The notes under the pieces: model-generated
Seen by the model: the letters and a program-made list of their open reading frames with translations, nothing else
Database searches by the model: none
What the model was told of the DNA's origin: nothing
Position numbers and translations under genes: made by a program
DNA from: Spongiactinospora sp. TRM90649
Lineage (GTDB): Bacteria; Actinomycetota; Actinomycetes; Streptosporangiales; Streptosporangiaceae
Length of the DNA stretch: 64,000 nt
Assembly: GCF_029382225.1 (NCBI RefSeq)
Contig: NZ_JARLTC010000006.1
Location: 62,001-126,000 of the forward strand
Direction: 5' to 3'
Shown here: one piece after another, positions 8,451 to 16,501 of the stretch
How positions within the stretch are numbered: the stretch's first letter is position 1
Layout of the letters: every line of letters begins with the position of its first letter

Positions 8451-9559
8451 GCTTCCGGGCCGCATGGGCCACCTCGCGCTTGGATCAATGAACCTGCGGC
8501 AGGACACGGCGAGATTGAGTGGCATTCACCAGAACCCCTGCGGATCGCTCCGTTACGACGAAGGTCTCTATACCCCCACCCGGTATTATGGCGCTCTCCC
8601 GTTGTTGTGAACCGATCGGCGGACCCAAGGGGCAGTCCACCGGTGCGCCAGAGGGCCTGCTGCCAGGCGGCCTTCTCGCCGACCCGGCGGAAAGGCGACT
8701 GTCGTCCCACTGCCCGCACAAGAGGGGCTTCCACAGCGCTCGTGATCTTCGGCTGGTCACGGGACGCCAGCACGGTCGGCCATCTGGCACCCGCAGGTGT
8801 AGAGCACAGCATCGTCATCACAACCCAGGGCGGGTGTTCCGCCGTCGAGGGCATAGCGGTTAAGGACGATACGTTCACGCAGGTCACACCACTCAGCGTC
8901 AGCCTCAGTAGAGCCACTGGCACTTGGGTACTGGCGAGCCGACCGAAGCACAGGCCGGCCAAGACGCAGAGACTTCCGCAGTCGTGATACCTCTGGCCAC
9001 GGTGCCCTCAAAGGTGGGCACGCCCCAGTACTTGACGTCCTCCCACGGCTGGAGCCGACAGGATTCCAACTCTCGCAGGCTGATCCTCCTACTTCACCGG
9101 CGACCGCCCACAGCACCCGTAGGTACGCGACCTGGACTTACGTAGCCTCCTCCGGCTTCGCATCCCGCCTGCCCGGCGGTAGGTCCGTCCAGATCAGCTC
9201 GGTCATCGCCCGCCCCTTCGAACACTAGAAGGTTCACCGGCAGGGGGCCGAGAGACGAAAAACGCGAGGTCACCGCCCAAGCGGCTGGACTGATCATCCG
9301 CAGCCACGTGTGCCTGCCGTCGGTATCCATGCGATCAAGCCGGTGGCGCTGGCGGCGGGCGGGAGTTCGGGGGAGGTGTGGGGGAAAGTTGGAGCCGTCG
9401 CGTGGGGGGATCACGCGACGGCTCCTGGGGGTTGGCGCAGGGAATGGTCGTGGCGAGAAAGGTGGTTCTCGGCGTCGTTCGAGACTTTTATCGCCGTCAT
9501 TTCCAATTTCAGGCTAGAACGTTTCCGATGTCGCCTCGACCCCTAAGCGCCCTTACCGT
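8451..9559. other. gene-poor lower-GC stretch, no recognisable gene
   Basis: About 1.1 kb between the C-rich tract and the phosphopantetheinyl transferase. Base composition is clearly less GC-rich than flanking genes. Several short frames are open on both strands (for example 8432-8962 on the minus strand) but none has a domain or codon pattern that I recognise. Around 9051-9071 the text resembles the reverse complement of a tRNA 3' end but cannot fold as one. Decayed foreign DNA next to lsr2 is a reasonable reading but is not proven. Confidence 0.45.
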
Positions 9560-10237
9560 TCACGCCGTCGCGAGAAGTGCGGGGGCAGGTACGACGATCG
9601 CCGTGAGAATGAGGTCGTTGCGTACCAGCCAGCGTCCGGTGAAACCGGTCAGTTTTCCGGTGGAAAGGCGTGGGCCGGCGACCAGTAAGCGGGCCGTGAA
9701 GGTGCCGCGGGCCGGGTCTATGGTCACGTGGGCGTCTTCGAAGTCGAGCCAGCGCTTGGCGATCGGGAACCACGCCTTGTAGACGGACTCCTTGGCGCTG
9801 AAGAGCATGCGGTCCCAGTGGATGTCGGGGCGGGCCGTCGTGAGCCTGCGCAGGGAGTCGCGCTCTTCGGGCAGGGAGATGGCGGTGAGCACGCCGTTCG
9901 CCAGCCCGTCGTTGGGTTCGGCGTCGATGCCCACGGTCATGACCTTGGCGGAGGCGCCGAGGACGGCGGCCCGGTATCCGGCGCAGTGGGTGATGCTGCC
10001 GACCACGCCTTGCGGCCACTGTGGTTCGCCGCGCAGGCCGGGCAGGATGGGGACCACGGGCCTGCCCAGTTTCCGTAGGGCGCTGCGCGCGCACACCCGC
10101 GCCGTGGTGAATTCCTTGCGCCGTTTGTCGACGGCCTGCAGGATCACCTCTTCCTCCTGCGGGAACAGCTTCGCGTCCGGAGGGTCCTCGAATACGTCGG
10201 TGGCGACGACGTAATCCGGAAGAATGGCCTCGATCAC
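9560..10237 (-). CDS. 4'-phosphopantetheinyl transferase (Sfp/EntD type)
   Basis: The 225-residue product carries the three family motifs: GSITHC near residue 80, VGIDAEP near residue 102 (Mg2+-binding Asp and Glu), and FSAKESVYKAW near residue 145. Such enzymes transfer phosphopantetheine from CoA to carrier proteins of polyketide synthases, non-ribosomal peptide synthetases and siderophore systems. The GTG at 10237 is preceded by an AAGGAGG-type site. No carrier protein or synthase lies in the window, so it presumably serves clusters elsewhere. The length is normal for the EntD-like group. Confidence 0.93.
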   Translation of the reverse strand: MIEAILPDYVVATDVFEDPPDAKLFPQEEEVILQAVDKRRKEFTTARVCARSALRKLGRPVVPILPGLRGEPQWPQGVVGSITHCAGYRAAVLGASAKVMTVGIDAEPNDGLANGVLTAISLPEERDSLRRLTTARPDIHWDRMLFSAKESVYKAWFPIAKRWLDFEDAHVTIDPARGTFTARLLVAGPRLSTGKLTGFTGRWLVRNDLILTAIVVPAPALLATA

Positions 10238-10694
10238 GATGCCCCTCCTTCCAGGAGTAATCTCCTACGGCACTGCGGTGAATCGTCCGCGCGGACCACT
10301 TCTGCGTTGGCGACGAGGTGTCCGCTTTGCTCGGTGGTCATATGAGGAGGGTATCCGCGGGGCCGATCCGCAGGAATGCGCGGGTCGATTTTCTCGGGGC
10401 GGGCGGCTGGTCGGACGGGGCTGGGAAGGGGGTCTCAGGGGTGGGATTCGGCGGGTCCTGGCGGGTACGGCGCAGGGCACGCGCCGCGGGGGCCGTCCCG
10501 CGCCGCGCGTCCTGCCGGTACCGGAGGGAGGGCTCGTCCGGAAATGGAGACCAGAAGAGTCCAGAACCGTTCCGGTGCCGGTCACCCCATGGTCCCCGAC
10601 CGGGGCCCCGCGTACATATCCCTTAGCCACCCCTGTCTCTAGGGGGCCGCTGTTTAGGGGCGAGGGCCGTCAAACGACCGCCGACCAGCGCGAA
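10238..10694. other. intergenic region upstream of the PPTase
   Basis: About 450 bp with no convincing gene. AGGAG (10253-10257) and CTCCT (10262-10266) form a small inverted repeat over the ribosome-site region of the PPTase gene. CCCCT and AGGGG flank a 6-nt spacer near 10633-10648. Open frames here are the by-chance type expected of high-GC DNA. Confidence 0.4.
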
Positions 10695-10730
10695 ACCGGC
10701 GGCGGACCCCTTTCAGGGCCCGCCGCCGGT
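10695..10730 (-). terminator. terminator of the copper operon
   Basis: ACCGGCGGCGG (10695-10705) pairs exactly with CCGCCGCCGGT (10720-10730), an 11-bp GC stem with a 14-nt loop, starting 12 nt after the copA stop. There is no U-tract, as usual in actinomycetes. Confidence 0.7.
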
Positions 10731-10741
10731 CGCCGCCGGTC

Positions 10742-13012
10742 TCAGCGGAAGCTCCGCAGCCGCAGGCTGTTGCCGACCACGAAGACCGAGGAGAACGCCA
10801 TCGCCGCGCCCGCGATCATCGGGTTGAGCAGCCCGAGGGCCGCCAGCGGCAGGGCCGCCACGTTGTAGGCGAACGCCCAGAACAGGTTGCCCTTGATGGT
10901 CCGCAGCGTGCGCCGGGACAGCCGGATCGCGTCGGCGGCCACCCGCAGGTCGCCCCGGACCAGGGTCAGGTCGGACGCCTCGATGGCGGCGTCGGTGCCG
11001 GTGCCCATCGAGAGCCCCAGGTCGGCCTGGGCCAGCGCGGCGGCGTCGTTGACGCCGTCGCCCACCATGGCGACGACCTTGCCCTCGGCCTGGAGTCGCT
11101 TGACCACGTCCACCTTGTCGGCGGGCAGCACCTCGGCGATGACCTCGTCGATCCCGACCTCGGTCGCGACCGTCCTGGCGACCGCCTCGTTGTCGCCGGT
11201 CAGCAGGATGGGGGTCAGGCCCAGGCCGCGCAGCTCGCGGATCGCCTGCGCGCTGGTCGCCTTGACGGTGTCGGCCACGACCAGTACGGCACGCGCCTTG
11301 CCGTCCCACCCCACGGCGACCGCCGTGCGGCCGGCCGCCTGGGCGGCCTCGAACTCCCGCTCCAGCTCCACCGGAAGGTGCTGGGACCACTCGGCGAGCA
11401 GCCGGGGCCTTCCGACGAGCACGGCGTGCCCGTCCACGATGCCCTGCACCCCGAGCCCTTCGACGTTGGCGAAGTCCTCGACGACGGCGTCGGACTCGGC
11501 GGCGCGGGCGACGGCCTGGGCGATGGGGTGCTCGGAGGCGTTCTCCAGCGCCCCGGCCAGCCGCAGCACCTCGTCGCGGTCCTCGCCTTCGGCGGTGTGG
11601 ACCTCGGCCAGCGTCATCCGGCCCTCGGTGACGGTGCCGGTCTTGTCCAGCACGATCGTGTCGATCTCGCGGGTGGACTCCAGCGCCTCCGGACCCTTGA
11701 TCAGGATGCCGAGCTGGGCGCCCCGGCCCGTGCCGACCAGCAGCGCGGTGGGGGTGGCCAGGCCGAGCGCGCAGGGGCAGGCGATGATCAGTACGGCCAC
11801 CGCCGCGGTGAACGCCGCGCCCACGCCGTCGCCGGTGCCCAGCCAGTAGCCGAGCGTGCCCACGGCCAGCGCGATCACGATCGGTACGAACACGCCCGAG
11901 ATCCGGTCGGCCAGGCGTTGCACCTGGGCCTTGCCGGTCTGCGCCTCCTCGACCAGGCGGGCCATCTGGGCGAGCCTGGTGTCGTCGCCGACGCGAGTGG
12001 CGCGGACGATGAGGCGTCCGCCCGCGTTGACGGTGGCGCCGGTGACGGCGTCGCCGGGCCGTACCTCGACGGGGACCGATTCACCGGTCAGCATCGAGGC
12101 GTCCACGGCGGAGGAACCCTCCTCCACCACGCCGTCGGTGGCGATCTTCTCGCCGGGCCGCACCACGAACAGGTCGCCGACCGCGAGGGTGGCGGCGGGC
12201 ACGCGGGTCTCGACGCCGTCGCGGAGCACCGCGACCTCCTTGGCGCCCAGGTCGAGCAGCGCCCGCAGGGCGGCTCCGGCCCGGCGCTTGGCGCGGGCCT
12301 CGAAGTAGCGCCCGGCCAGGATGAACGCGGTCACCCCGGCGGCGGCCTCCAGGTAGATGTTGCCCGACCCGTCGGTGCGCTCGATGGCGAACGAGAACGG
12401 GTGGGTCATGCCGGGAGCGCCCGCGGTGCCGAAGAACAGCGCCCACAGCGACCAGCCGAGCGCGGCCAGCGTGCCCATGGACACCAGGGTGTCCATGGTC
12501 GCGGTGCCGTGCCGCAGGTTGGTCCAGGCGGCCCGGTGGAACGGCCAGCCCGCGTAGACGACGACGGGGGCGGCGAGCACCAGCGACAGCCACTGCCAGT
12601 TGGTGAACTGCAGCGGGGGGACCATCGCCATGGCGATCACCGGTACGGCGAGCACCAGCGAGGTCACCAGCCGCTGGTGCAGCGGGCGCAGCCCGTCGTC
12701 CTCCTCGGCCTCGCCGCCGCCGGCCGCCGCCTCCGTGCCCGGGGCGGGCTTGGGGGCGGGGAGGGTCGCGCCGTAACCGGCCTTCTCCACTTCGGCGACC
12801 AGTTCGGCGGGCTCGATGCCCGAGGGGAAGCTGACCTTGGCCTTCTCGGTGGCGTAGTTGACCGTGGCGGTCACGCCGTCCATCTTGTTGAGCTTGCGTT
12901 CGATCCGGTTGGCGCAGGAGGCGCAGGTCATGCCCGAGATCGAGAGTTCGACGGTGCCACCGGGCAGGTCGCCGCCCACCGGTGTCCTGTCTTCGGTGAC
13001 GGAGGACATCAT
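10742..13012 (-). CDS. copA: copper-exporting P1B-type ATPase
   Basis: The 756-residue protein has an N-terminal heavy-metal domain with GMTCASC (about residues 27-33), eight predicted membrane helices, the actuator motif TGES, the metal-site CPC in [12 protein letters not shown], the phosphorylation site DKTGT, the SEHP nucleotide-domain motif and [13 protein letters not shown] with HP in this arrangement marks Cu+ export. It pumps Cu+ from the cytoplasm using ATP and should receive it from CopZ. AGGAG lies 3 nt before the ATG at 13012 and 6 nt before the next ATG at 13009, so the second may be the true start. It is the last gene of the csoR operon. Confidence 0.95.
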   Translation of the reverse strand: MMSSVTEDRTPVGGDLPGGTVELSISGMTCASCANRIERKLNKMDGVTATVNYATEKAKVSFPSGIEPAELVAEVEKAGYGATLPAPKPAPGTEAAAGGGEAEEDDGLRPLHQRLVTSLVLAVPVIAMAMVPPLQFTNWQWLSLVLAAPVVVYAGWPFHRAAWTNLRHGTATMDTLVSMGTLAALGWSLWALFFGTAGAPGMTHPFSFAIERTDGSGNIYLEAAAGVTAFILAGRYFEARAKRRAGAALRALLDLGAKEVAVLRDGVETRVPAATLAVGDLFVVRPGEKIATDGVVEEGSSAVDASMLTGESVPVEVRPGDAVTGATVNAGGRLIVRATRVGDDTRLAQMARLVEEAQTGKAQVQRLADRISGVFVPIVIALAVGTLGYWLGTGDGVGAAFTAAVAVLIIACPCALGLATPTALLVGTGRGAQLGILIKGPEALESTREIDTIVLDKTGTVTEGRMTLAEVHTAEGEDRDEVLRLAGALENASEHPIAQAVARAAESDAVVEDFANVEGLGVQGIVDGHAVLVGRPRLLAEWSQHLPVELEREFEAAQAAGRTAVAVGWDGKARAVLVVADTVKATSAQAIRELRGLGLTPILLTGDNEAVARTVATEVGIDEVIAEVLPADKVDVVKRLQAEGKVVAMVGDGVNDAAALAQADLGLSMGTGTDAAIEASDLTLVRGDLRVAADAIRLSRRTLRTIKGNLFWAFAYNVAALPLAALGLLNPMIAGAAMAFSSVFVVGNSLRLRSFR

Positions 13013-13020
13013 GCTCTCCT

Positions 13021-13100
13021 CTCAGTGGTCATGGCCTGGGGCTCGGTGCTGACCGCCGGGGGCCGATCCTCAGTGTTCATGGCCAGGGGCCTCGGATTCG
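13021..13100 (-). repeat. duplicated 3' end of the His-rich protein gene
   Basis: The stretch at about 13021-13046 nearly repeats 13072-13098. Both contain CATGGCC preceded by a CACTGA-type stop on the minus strand. The upstream copy ends the real gene as APGHEH-stop. The downstream copy, in another frame, would end APGHDH-stop. It looks like the scar of a recombination or a deleted paralogue between this gene and copA. Confidence 0.55.
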
Positions 13101-14008
13101 GCCTGGGGGGTCATGGGCGTGGCCGCCCCGACCACCTGTGCGGTGAAGTCGGCCGTGCGGACCTCGCCTTCGTGCTTGAAGTCTAGGAACAACCGGTAGT
13201 CACCGGCGCTCGGCACCTCCGTGTGGAAGGTAATGTCCGGGCCGGGCTTGGCCGACTCGTCGGGGTGGACGTGCAGGTAGGCCAGGTCTCCGTTGCGCAG
13301 CGCGACCAGGTGGCCGAACGCGCCGAGGTAGGGTTCGAGGTCGGTGACCGGCTTGCCGTCCTTGGCCACGCTGAGGGTGAAACGGGCGGGCTTGCCGGGT
13401 GCCAGGTCACCGTCGAGGGTGACGGTGTAGCCGTCCACCTCGGAGGTGATACCGGCGGGGGGTAGCGGCCTGGGCTGGTAGTCGCCCGGCGCGTGCAGAT
13501 CGACGCCGAGGGTCAGGCCCTTGTGGCCGGCCGGCGCGAAGTCGGCGAACGCGCGGTACGCCCCGGGCCGCGGCAGGTTCAGCTTGACCGACCATTCGCC
13601 ATTGCCCGCCTCTACCGGGTGCAGGTGCAGGAAGTCGCCGAGGTCACGGGAGACCACGATGAAGTGCAACTTCTTCTCGTGGCTGACCTCGTAGTCGGTG
13701 AGCGGGCGTCCGTCGGGCGCGGTGACGGTGAAGCGGAAGTCGGTCTCCGCGTCGGGCTTCACCGTGGTGGTGACGGGAGTAAGGGTGTATCCGTCCTGAG
13801 ACACTTGGAGCCCCCCAGGGGTATCGTTCTTCGCCGCCGCCGCCTTTGTCTCGGTCTTCTCGGCGGGGGCGCTGTGGCCGTGTGTCGTTTCGGCGGGCTG
13901 TTTGGCTGGCGGTTCGGCCGGTCCGGCGAGGCTCCCGAGTCCGAGAGCCCCGCCGAAGACGACCGCCAGGCCGGCCGCGTAGACGCCGAGCTTGGCGGCG
14001 GCGTTCAC
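13070..14008 (-). CDS. secreted or membrane-anchored His-rich protein of the copper operon
   Basis: The GTG at 14008 overlaps the copZ stop (GTGA), giving 312 residues. A hydrophobic N-terminal segment (about 8-28) suggests export or anchoring. A Pro/Ala/Lys linker with HGHS follows, then two related beta-rich repeats containing DFLHLHP and AYLHVHP, each followed by a G-x-YR-x-F-x-DF motif, and an APGHEH tail. The paired HxH motifs look like metal ligands. The place between copZ and copA suggests extracytoplasmic copper handling. I recognise a conserved actinobacterial type but no experimentally defined family, so the role is inferred from context. Confidence 0.8.
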   Translation of the reverse strand: MNAAAKLGVYAAGLAVVFGGALGLGSLAGPAEPPAKQPAETTHGHSAPAEKTETKAAAAKNDTPGGLQVSQDGYTLTPVTTTVKPDAETDFRFTVTAPDGRPLTDYEVSHEKKLHFIVVSRDLGDFLHLHPVEAGNGEWSVKLNLPRPGAYRAFADFAPAGHKGLTLGVDLHAPGDYQPRPLPPAGITSEVDGYTVTLDGDLAPGKPARFTLSVAKDGKPVTDLEPYLGAFGHLVALRNGDLAYLHVHPDESAKPGPDITFHTEVPSAGDYRLFLDFKHEGEVRTADFTAQVVGAATPMTPQAESEAPGHEH

Positions 14009-14217
14009 GGCTGTTCCACCACCGTGTAGCCGGCCTCCTTGACGGCCGCGCCGACGGCCGCCGGGTCCACGGGGCCGTCGCCGGTGACCGTCACCCGGCC
14101 GGTGGCCAGATCCACCTCTACTCCGGTGACACCCTGGACGCCCCCGACCTCCTCCTTGACGGAGCTGACGCAGTGGCCGCAGGTCATGCCGGAAACGGTG
14201 TAGGTAGCGGTGCTCAT
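14005..14217 (-). CDS. copZ: copper chaperone (heavy-metal-associated domain)
   Basis: The 70-residue single-domain protein has the metal motif GMTCGHC near residues 11-17, where the two Cys bind Cu+, and the ferredoxin-like HMA pattern through to GYTVVEQP. It carries copper in the cytoplasm to CopA and to the CsoR sensor. GAGGAG lies 9 nt before the ATG at 14217, which I prefer to the upstream in-frame ATG at 14244. It overlaps the next gene by 4 bp, so translation is probably coupled. Confidence 0.93.
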   Translation of the reverse strand: MSTATYTVSGMTCGHCVSSVKEEVGGVQGVTGVEVDLATGRVTVTGDGPVDPAAVGAAVKEAGYTVVEQP

Positions 14218-14279
14218 ATCGGTTCGCTCCTCGCTGAGTGCCACAGTGTGTCTTGCTGTGCGTGTCGGAATTCAGGTGT

Positions 14280-14561
14280 TCACGAGCGGACGAGGCGGGC
14301 GATCGCGTCGGACGCCTCCTTGACCTTGGCCTCCGCCTCCGCGCCGCCTTCGGCGACCGCGTCGGCGACACAGTGCGCCAGGTGCTCGTCCAGCAGTGAC
14401 AAGGCGAAGGACTGGAGTGCCGAGTTGGCCGCCGACACCTGGGTGAGGATGTCGATGCAGTACTTGTCGTCCTCCACCATCCGGGCCAGGCCGCGAATCT
14501 GTCCTTCGATTCGCCGCAGACGCCGGAGATGGTCGTCCTTACGCTCGGTGTATCCGGCCAT
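14280..14561 (-). CDS. csoR: copper-sensing repressor CsoR
   Basis: The ATG at 14561 sits behind AGGAGGAG and gives 93 residues. The all-helical CsoR/RcnR fold is recognisable from RRLRRIEGQIRGL. The Cu+ ligands are present: Cys in DKYCIDIL and the His-x3-Cys pair in DEHLAHC. Apo-CsoR binds its operator and Cu+ releases it. It leads the csoR-copZ-His-rich-copA operon and the operator at 14600-14614 lies directly upstream, so it is probably autoregulatory. Confidence 0.95.
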   Translation of the reverse strand: MAGYTERKDDHLRRLRRIEGQIRGLARMVEDDKYCIDILTQVSAANSALQSFALSLLDEHLAHCVADAVAEGGAEAEAKVKEASDAIARLVRS

Positions 14562-14599
14562 GTCTCCTCCTCCCGTTCCGTTCGCCCATAACAACACCT

Positions 14600-14614
14600 T
14601 ACCCCCCTAGGGTA
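14600..14614. promoter_or_regulatory. CsoR-type operator
   Basis: TACCCCCCTAGGGTA is an inverted repeat with the C-run/G-run and TA ends typical of CsoR sites. It is 39 nt upstream of csoR and about 100 nt upstream of the divergent secreted-protein gene at 14715, so it could affect both. Confidence 0.7.
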
Positions 14615-14714
14615 TTCCTCGCGCAAGTCCCATCTTGGGTGTTCCACATCACGATCCCGCCGTGACCGCCGTGACCCCCTTGAGCCGGACGGGCATCGCG
14701 GCGACACTCCGGGC

Positions 14715-16031
14715 ATGCAGAGCATCCTGCGCATCGCGCGATCGGCACGATCAACGGCTCTCGTCATCGCGCTTCTCATGATCCCCACACTCGGGGCGGC
14801 GGCGGAGGAGGCACGGCCCACCGACCCCTACGAGGTCTGGCTGATCGACCAGTCCGACACCAACGGCGTCGCCTACGGCGGCACCGTGCACATCTACCGG
14901 GGCTCGCGGGGCCACCCGGCGGGCACCATCGACCTGGGCGGGGCCACCGCCGAGCTGTGCCTGGCCGGCACCGGCCGCACGCCGGTCCGTCCGCACATGA
15001 TCGCCTTCAACGGCCGGGAATCGCACGCCGCGATCTCCTTCGTGGCCAGCGGCCACGTGGTCTTCCTGGACGCCCGCGCGCGGCGGCCGGTGGCCTGTCT
15101 CAGCACCGAGATCGGCGCGGGAGGCGCCCGCCAGGCGCACGCCATCTGGCCCACCAAGGACGACAGGTACCTGATCGTGGCCAACCAGAACGGCAAGCGG
15201 CTGGAACGCGTCCGCACCGACTACGCCACGAACACCTTCGTCCAGGAACCCGCGGCGACCCTCGACCTGGCCGGCTGCACCACGCCGAACGGCGCGCCCT
15301 GCCAGAGCACCGAACTGCGCCCGGACAACGCCCCGATCTGCCCGTTCATCGCGGACGACAACGGCCCGGTGTTCGTCAGCCTGCGCGGCGGCGGGATGCT
15401 GGTGGCCGACTGGCGCACCACCCCGATGTCGATCGTGGCCGAGTACGACCACCGGGTGATCCCGCCCAACGGCTGCGGCTTCGCGGAGGCCAAGGGGGCG
15501 ATCTACGGCGACGGCGGTGGCGGCACCACGACGCACATGGACGGCTTCAGCGTGTTCCGGATGCAGAAGTCCGGCTATTCCCCTGCCAACCCCCCGAACC
15601 TTCCCCCCGTGCAGCGGCTCTTCGACGACACCTCGCCCGACCGGGACGCGCACGGCACCGCGGTGACGGCCGGTCAGCGCTACGTCTGGTTCGGCGACCG
15701 GGACGCCAACGTGATCGAGGTCTTCGACGCGCTGTCCGGCGCGCGGGTGAACACCATCGACCTGGTGTCGCGATTCAGCACCGACCCCACCGTGGACCTC
15801 TTCGCGGTATCCCCGGACGCCCGGTGGATCTTCGCCTCCACCCGTGGGCCGAACCCGCTGTCCGGCGACCCGCACTCCTCACAGGGCACCGACCCCGGCC
15901 TGCTGATCATCGAGGTCACGGCGGGAGGGCGGTCCGGGAAGGTGCGCGGGCTCGTACCGATAAGCAACGTGGACGCCGGGGGAGTGCAGCGCGCCGACGG
16001 CCACGGCATCCGGCTGCGACGCCTCCGCTAG
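14715..16031 (+). CDS. secreted YVTN/beta-propeller-type protein
   Basis: The 438-residue protein starts with an Arg-rich N-region, a hydrophobic core (TALVIALLMIPTL) and an AxA cleavage-like site near residue 28, so it should be exported. The mature part repeats short beta-strand units with GxVHIYRG, VVFLDAR, VSPDARWIFAST and WFGDRDANVIEVFDALSG, the pattern of seven-bladed propellers of the YVTN/surface-antigen type. No catalytic residues are apparent. It is divergent from csoR and a CsoR-type operator lies in the shared promoter region, so copper response is possible but unproven. Confidence 0.7.
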   Translation: MQSILRIARSARSTALVIALLMIPTLGAAAEEARPTDPYEVWLIDQSDTNGVAYGGTVHIYRGSRGHPAGTIDLGGATAELCLAGTGRTPVRPHMIAFNGRESHAAISFVASGHVVFLDARARRPVACLSTEIGAGGARQAHAIWPTKDDRYLIVANQNGKRLERVRTDYATNTFVQEPAATLDLAGCTTPNGAPCQSTELRPDNAPICPFIADDNGPVFVSLRGGGMLVADWRTTPMSIVAEYDHRVIPPNGCGFAEAKGAIYGDGGGGTTTHMDGFSVFRMQKSGYSPANPPNLPPVQRLFDDTSPDRDAHGTAVTAGQRYVWFGDRDANVIEVFDALSGARVNTIDLVSRFSTDPTVDLFAVSPDARWIFASTRGPNPLSGDPHSSQGTDPGLLIIEVTAGGRSGKVRGLVPISNVDAGGVQRADGHGIRLRRLR

Positions 16032-16037
16032 CCCGTT

Positions 16038-16053
16038 CCCGCGCGATCGCGGG
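16038..16053 (+). terminator. short GC hairpin after the propeller gene
   Basis: CCCGCG and CGCGGG pair around CGAT, 7 nt after the stop codon at 16031. There is no T-tract. Confidence 0.45.
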
Positions 16054-16128
16054 CGGCGATATTCGATGGCGCCCGGATCGGCGGGCCGTTACCGTGGTGG
16101 CACGGCACGGATGCGAAGGGAGATGGTG

Positions 16129-16257
16129 GTGAGCAGGGAGATCGCGCTTTCAGCGGCACCGGCGGCACCGGCGGCGCTGTCCGCACGGTCGGCGGTGTCC
16201 TCAGCGTCAGCATCGTCTTTCAGCCGTGCCCCCGGTTTCCGGAGCGGCATCGGGTGA
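16129..16257 (+). CDS. possible small protein (about 42 aa), Ala/Ser-rich
   Basis: A GTG at 16129 follows AAGGGAG by 6 nt, and an ATG at 16123 is also in frame. The product is short, basic and rich in Ala and Ser, with [13 protein letters not shown] in its first half and a SFSRAPGFRSG tail. It resembles no family that I know. Support comes from the ribosome site and from a proper intrinsic terminator 18 nt after the stop (16275-16307), which implies an independent short transcript. It could instead be a non-coding RNA. Confidence 0.35.
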   Translation: MSREIALSAAPAAPAALSARSAVSSASASSFSRAPGFRSGIG

Positions 16258-16274
16258 GCCGTCGCGAACCCGCG

Positions 16275-16307
16275 GCCGCCCGGAAAAGTGGACCACGGGC
16301 GGCTTTT
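16275..16307 (+). terminator. intrinsic terminator with T-tract
   Basis: GCCGCCCG (16275-16282) pairs with CGGGCGGC (16296-16303), followed at once by TTTT. It is one of the few U-tailed terminators in this GC-rich window and faces rightward, away from the DUF418 gene that is read on the other strand. Confidence 0.65.
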
Positions 16308-16466
16308 CCATGTTTCATCTCTTTCACCTGTTCCACATGTTCCAACCCGGCCGAGTGTCCGGCCTGCCCGACGGGAATGGCGCCCCCCGGGCGGACACGG
16401 ATGCGGCCATGCCCCGGGCCCGGTCCTACGCCAGGCCGGGCCCAGGGCGTACACCCCTGCCCTGCG

Positions 16467-16501
16467 CCGATCAGCCGGTTCAGCCCGTTCAGCCGGTTCA
16501 G
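16467..16501. repeat. 9-bp tandem repeat overlapping the DUF418 stop
   Basis: Units CCGGTTCAG, CCCGTTCAG and CCGGTTCAG follow a degenerate CCGATCAG. The last unit overlaps the stop codon of the DUF418 gene at 16498-16500. Slippage here could lengthen or alter the C-terminus. Confidence 0.55.

Noticed and set aside
8432..8962. 176-residue open frame on the minus strand in the gene-poor region
   Set aside because: No ribosome site, domain or membrane pattern. Overlapping frames on both strands are equally open. I looked for transposase motifs and found none.
9051..9080. tRNA-like text resembling the reverse complement of a 3' T-arm and acceptor end
   Set aside because: The expected 5-bp T-stem cannot form and no anticodon arm follows. 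At most it is a degenerate attachment-site fragment.
10318..10626. Open frame after a GAGGAGG-like sequence near 10340
   Set aside because: The purine run is not correctly spaced from a start, and the translation is Gly/Arg-rich with no resemblance to a protein family.
13070..14821. Single 583-residue frame covering the His-rich gene and beyond
   Set aside because: Its first 270 residues are out of frame with csoR and copZ, which are unmistakable in this stretch. The real start is the GTG at 14008.
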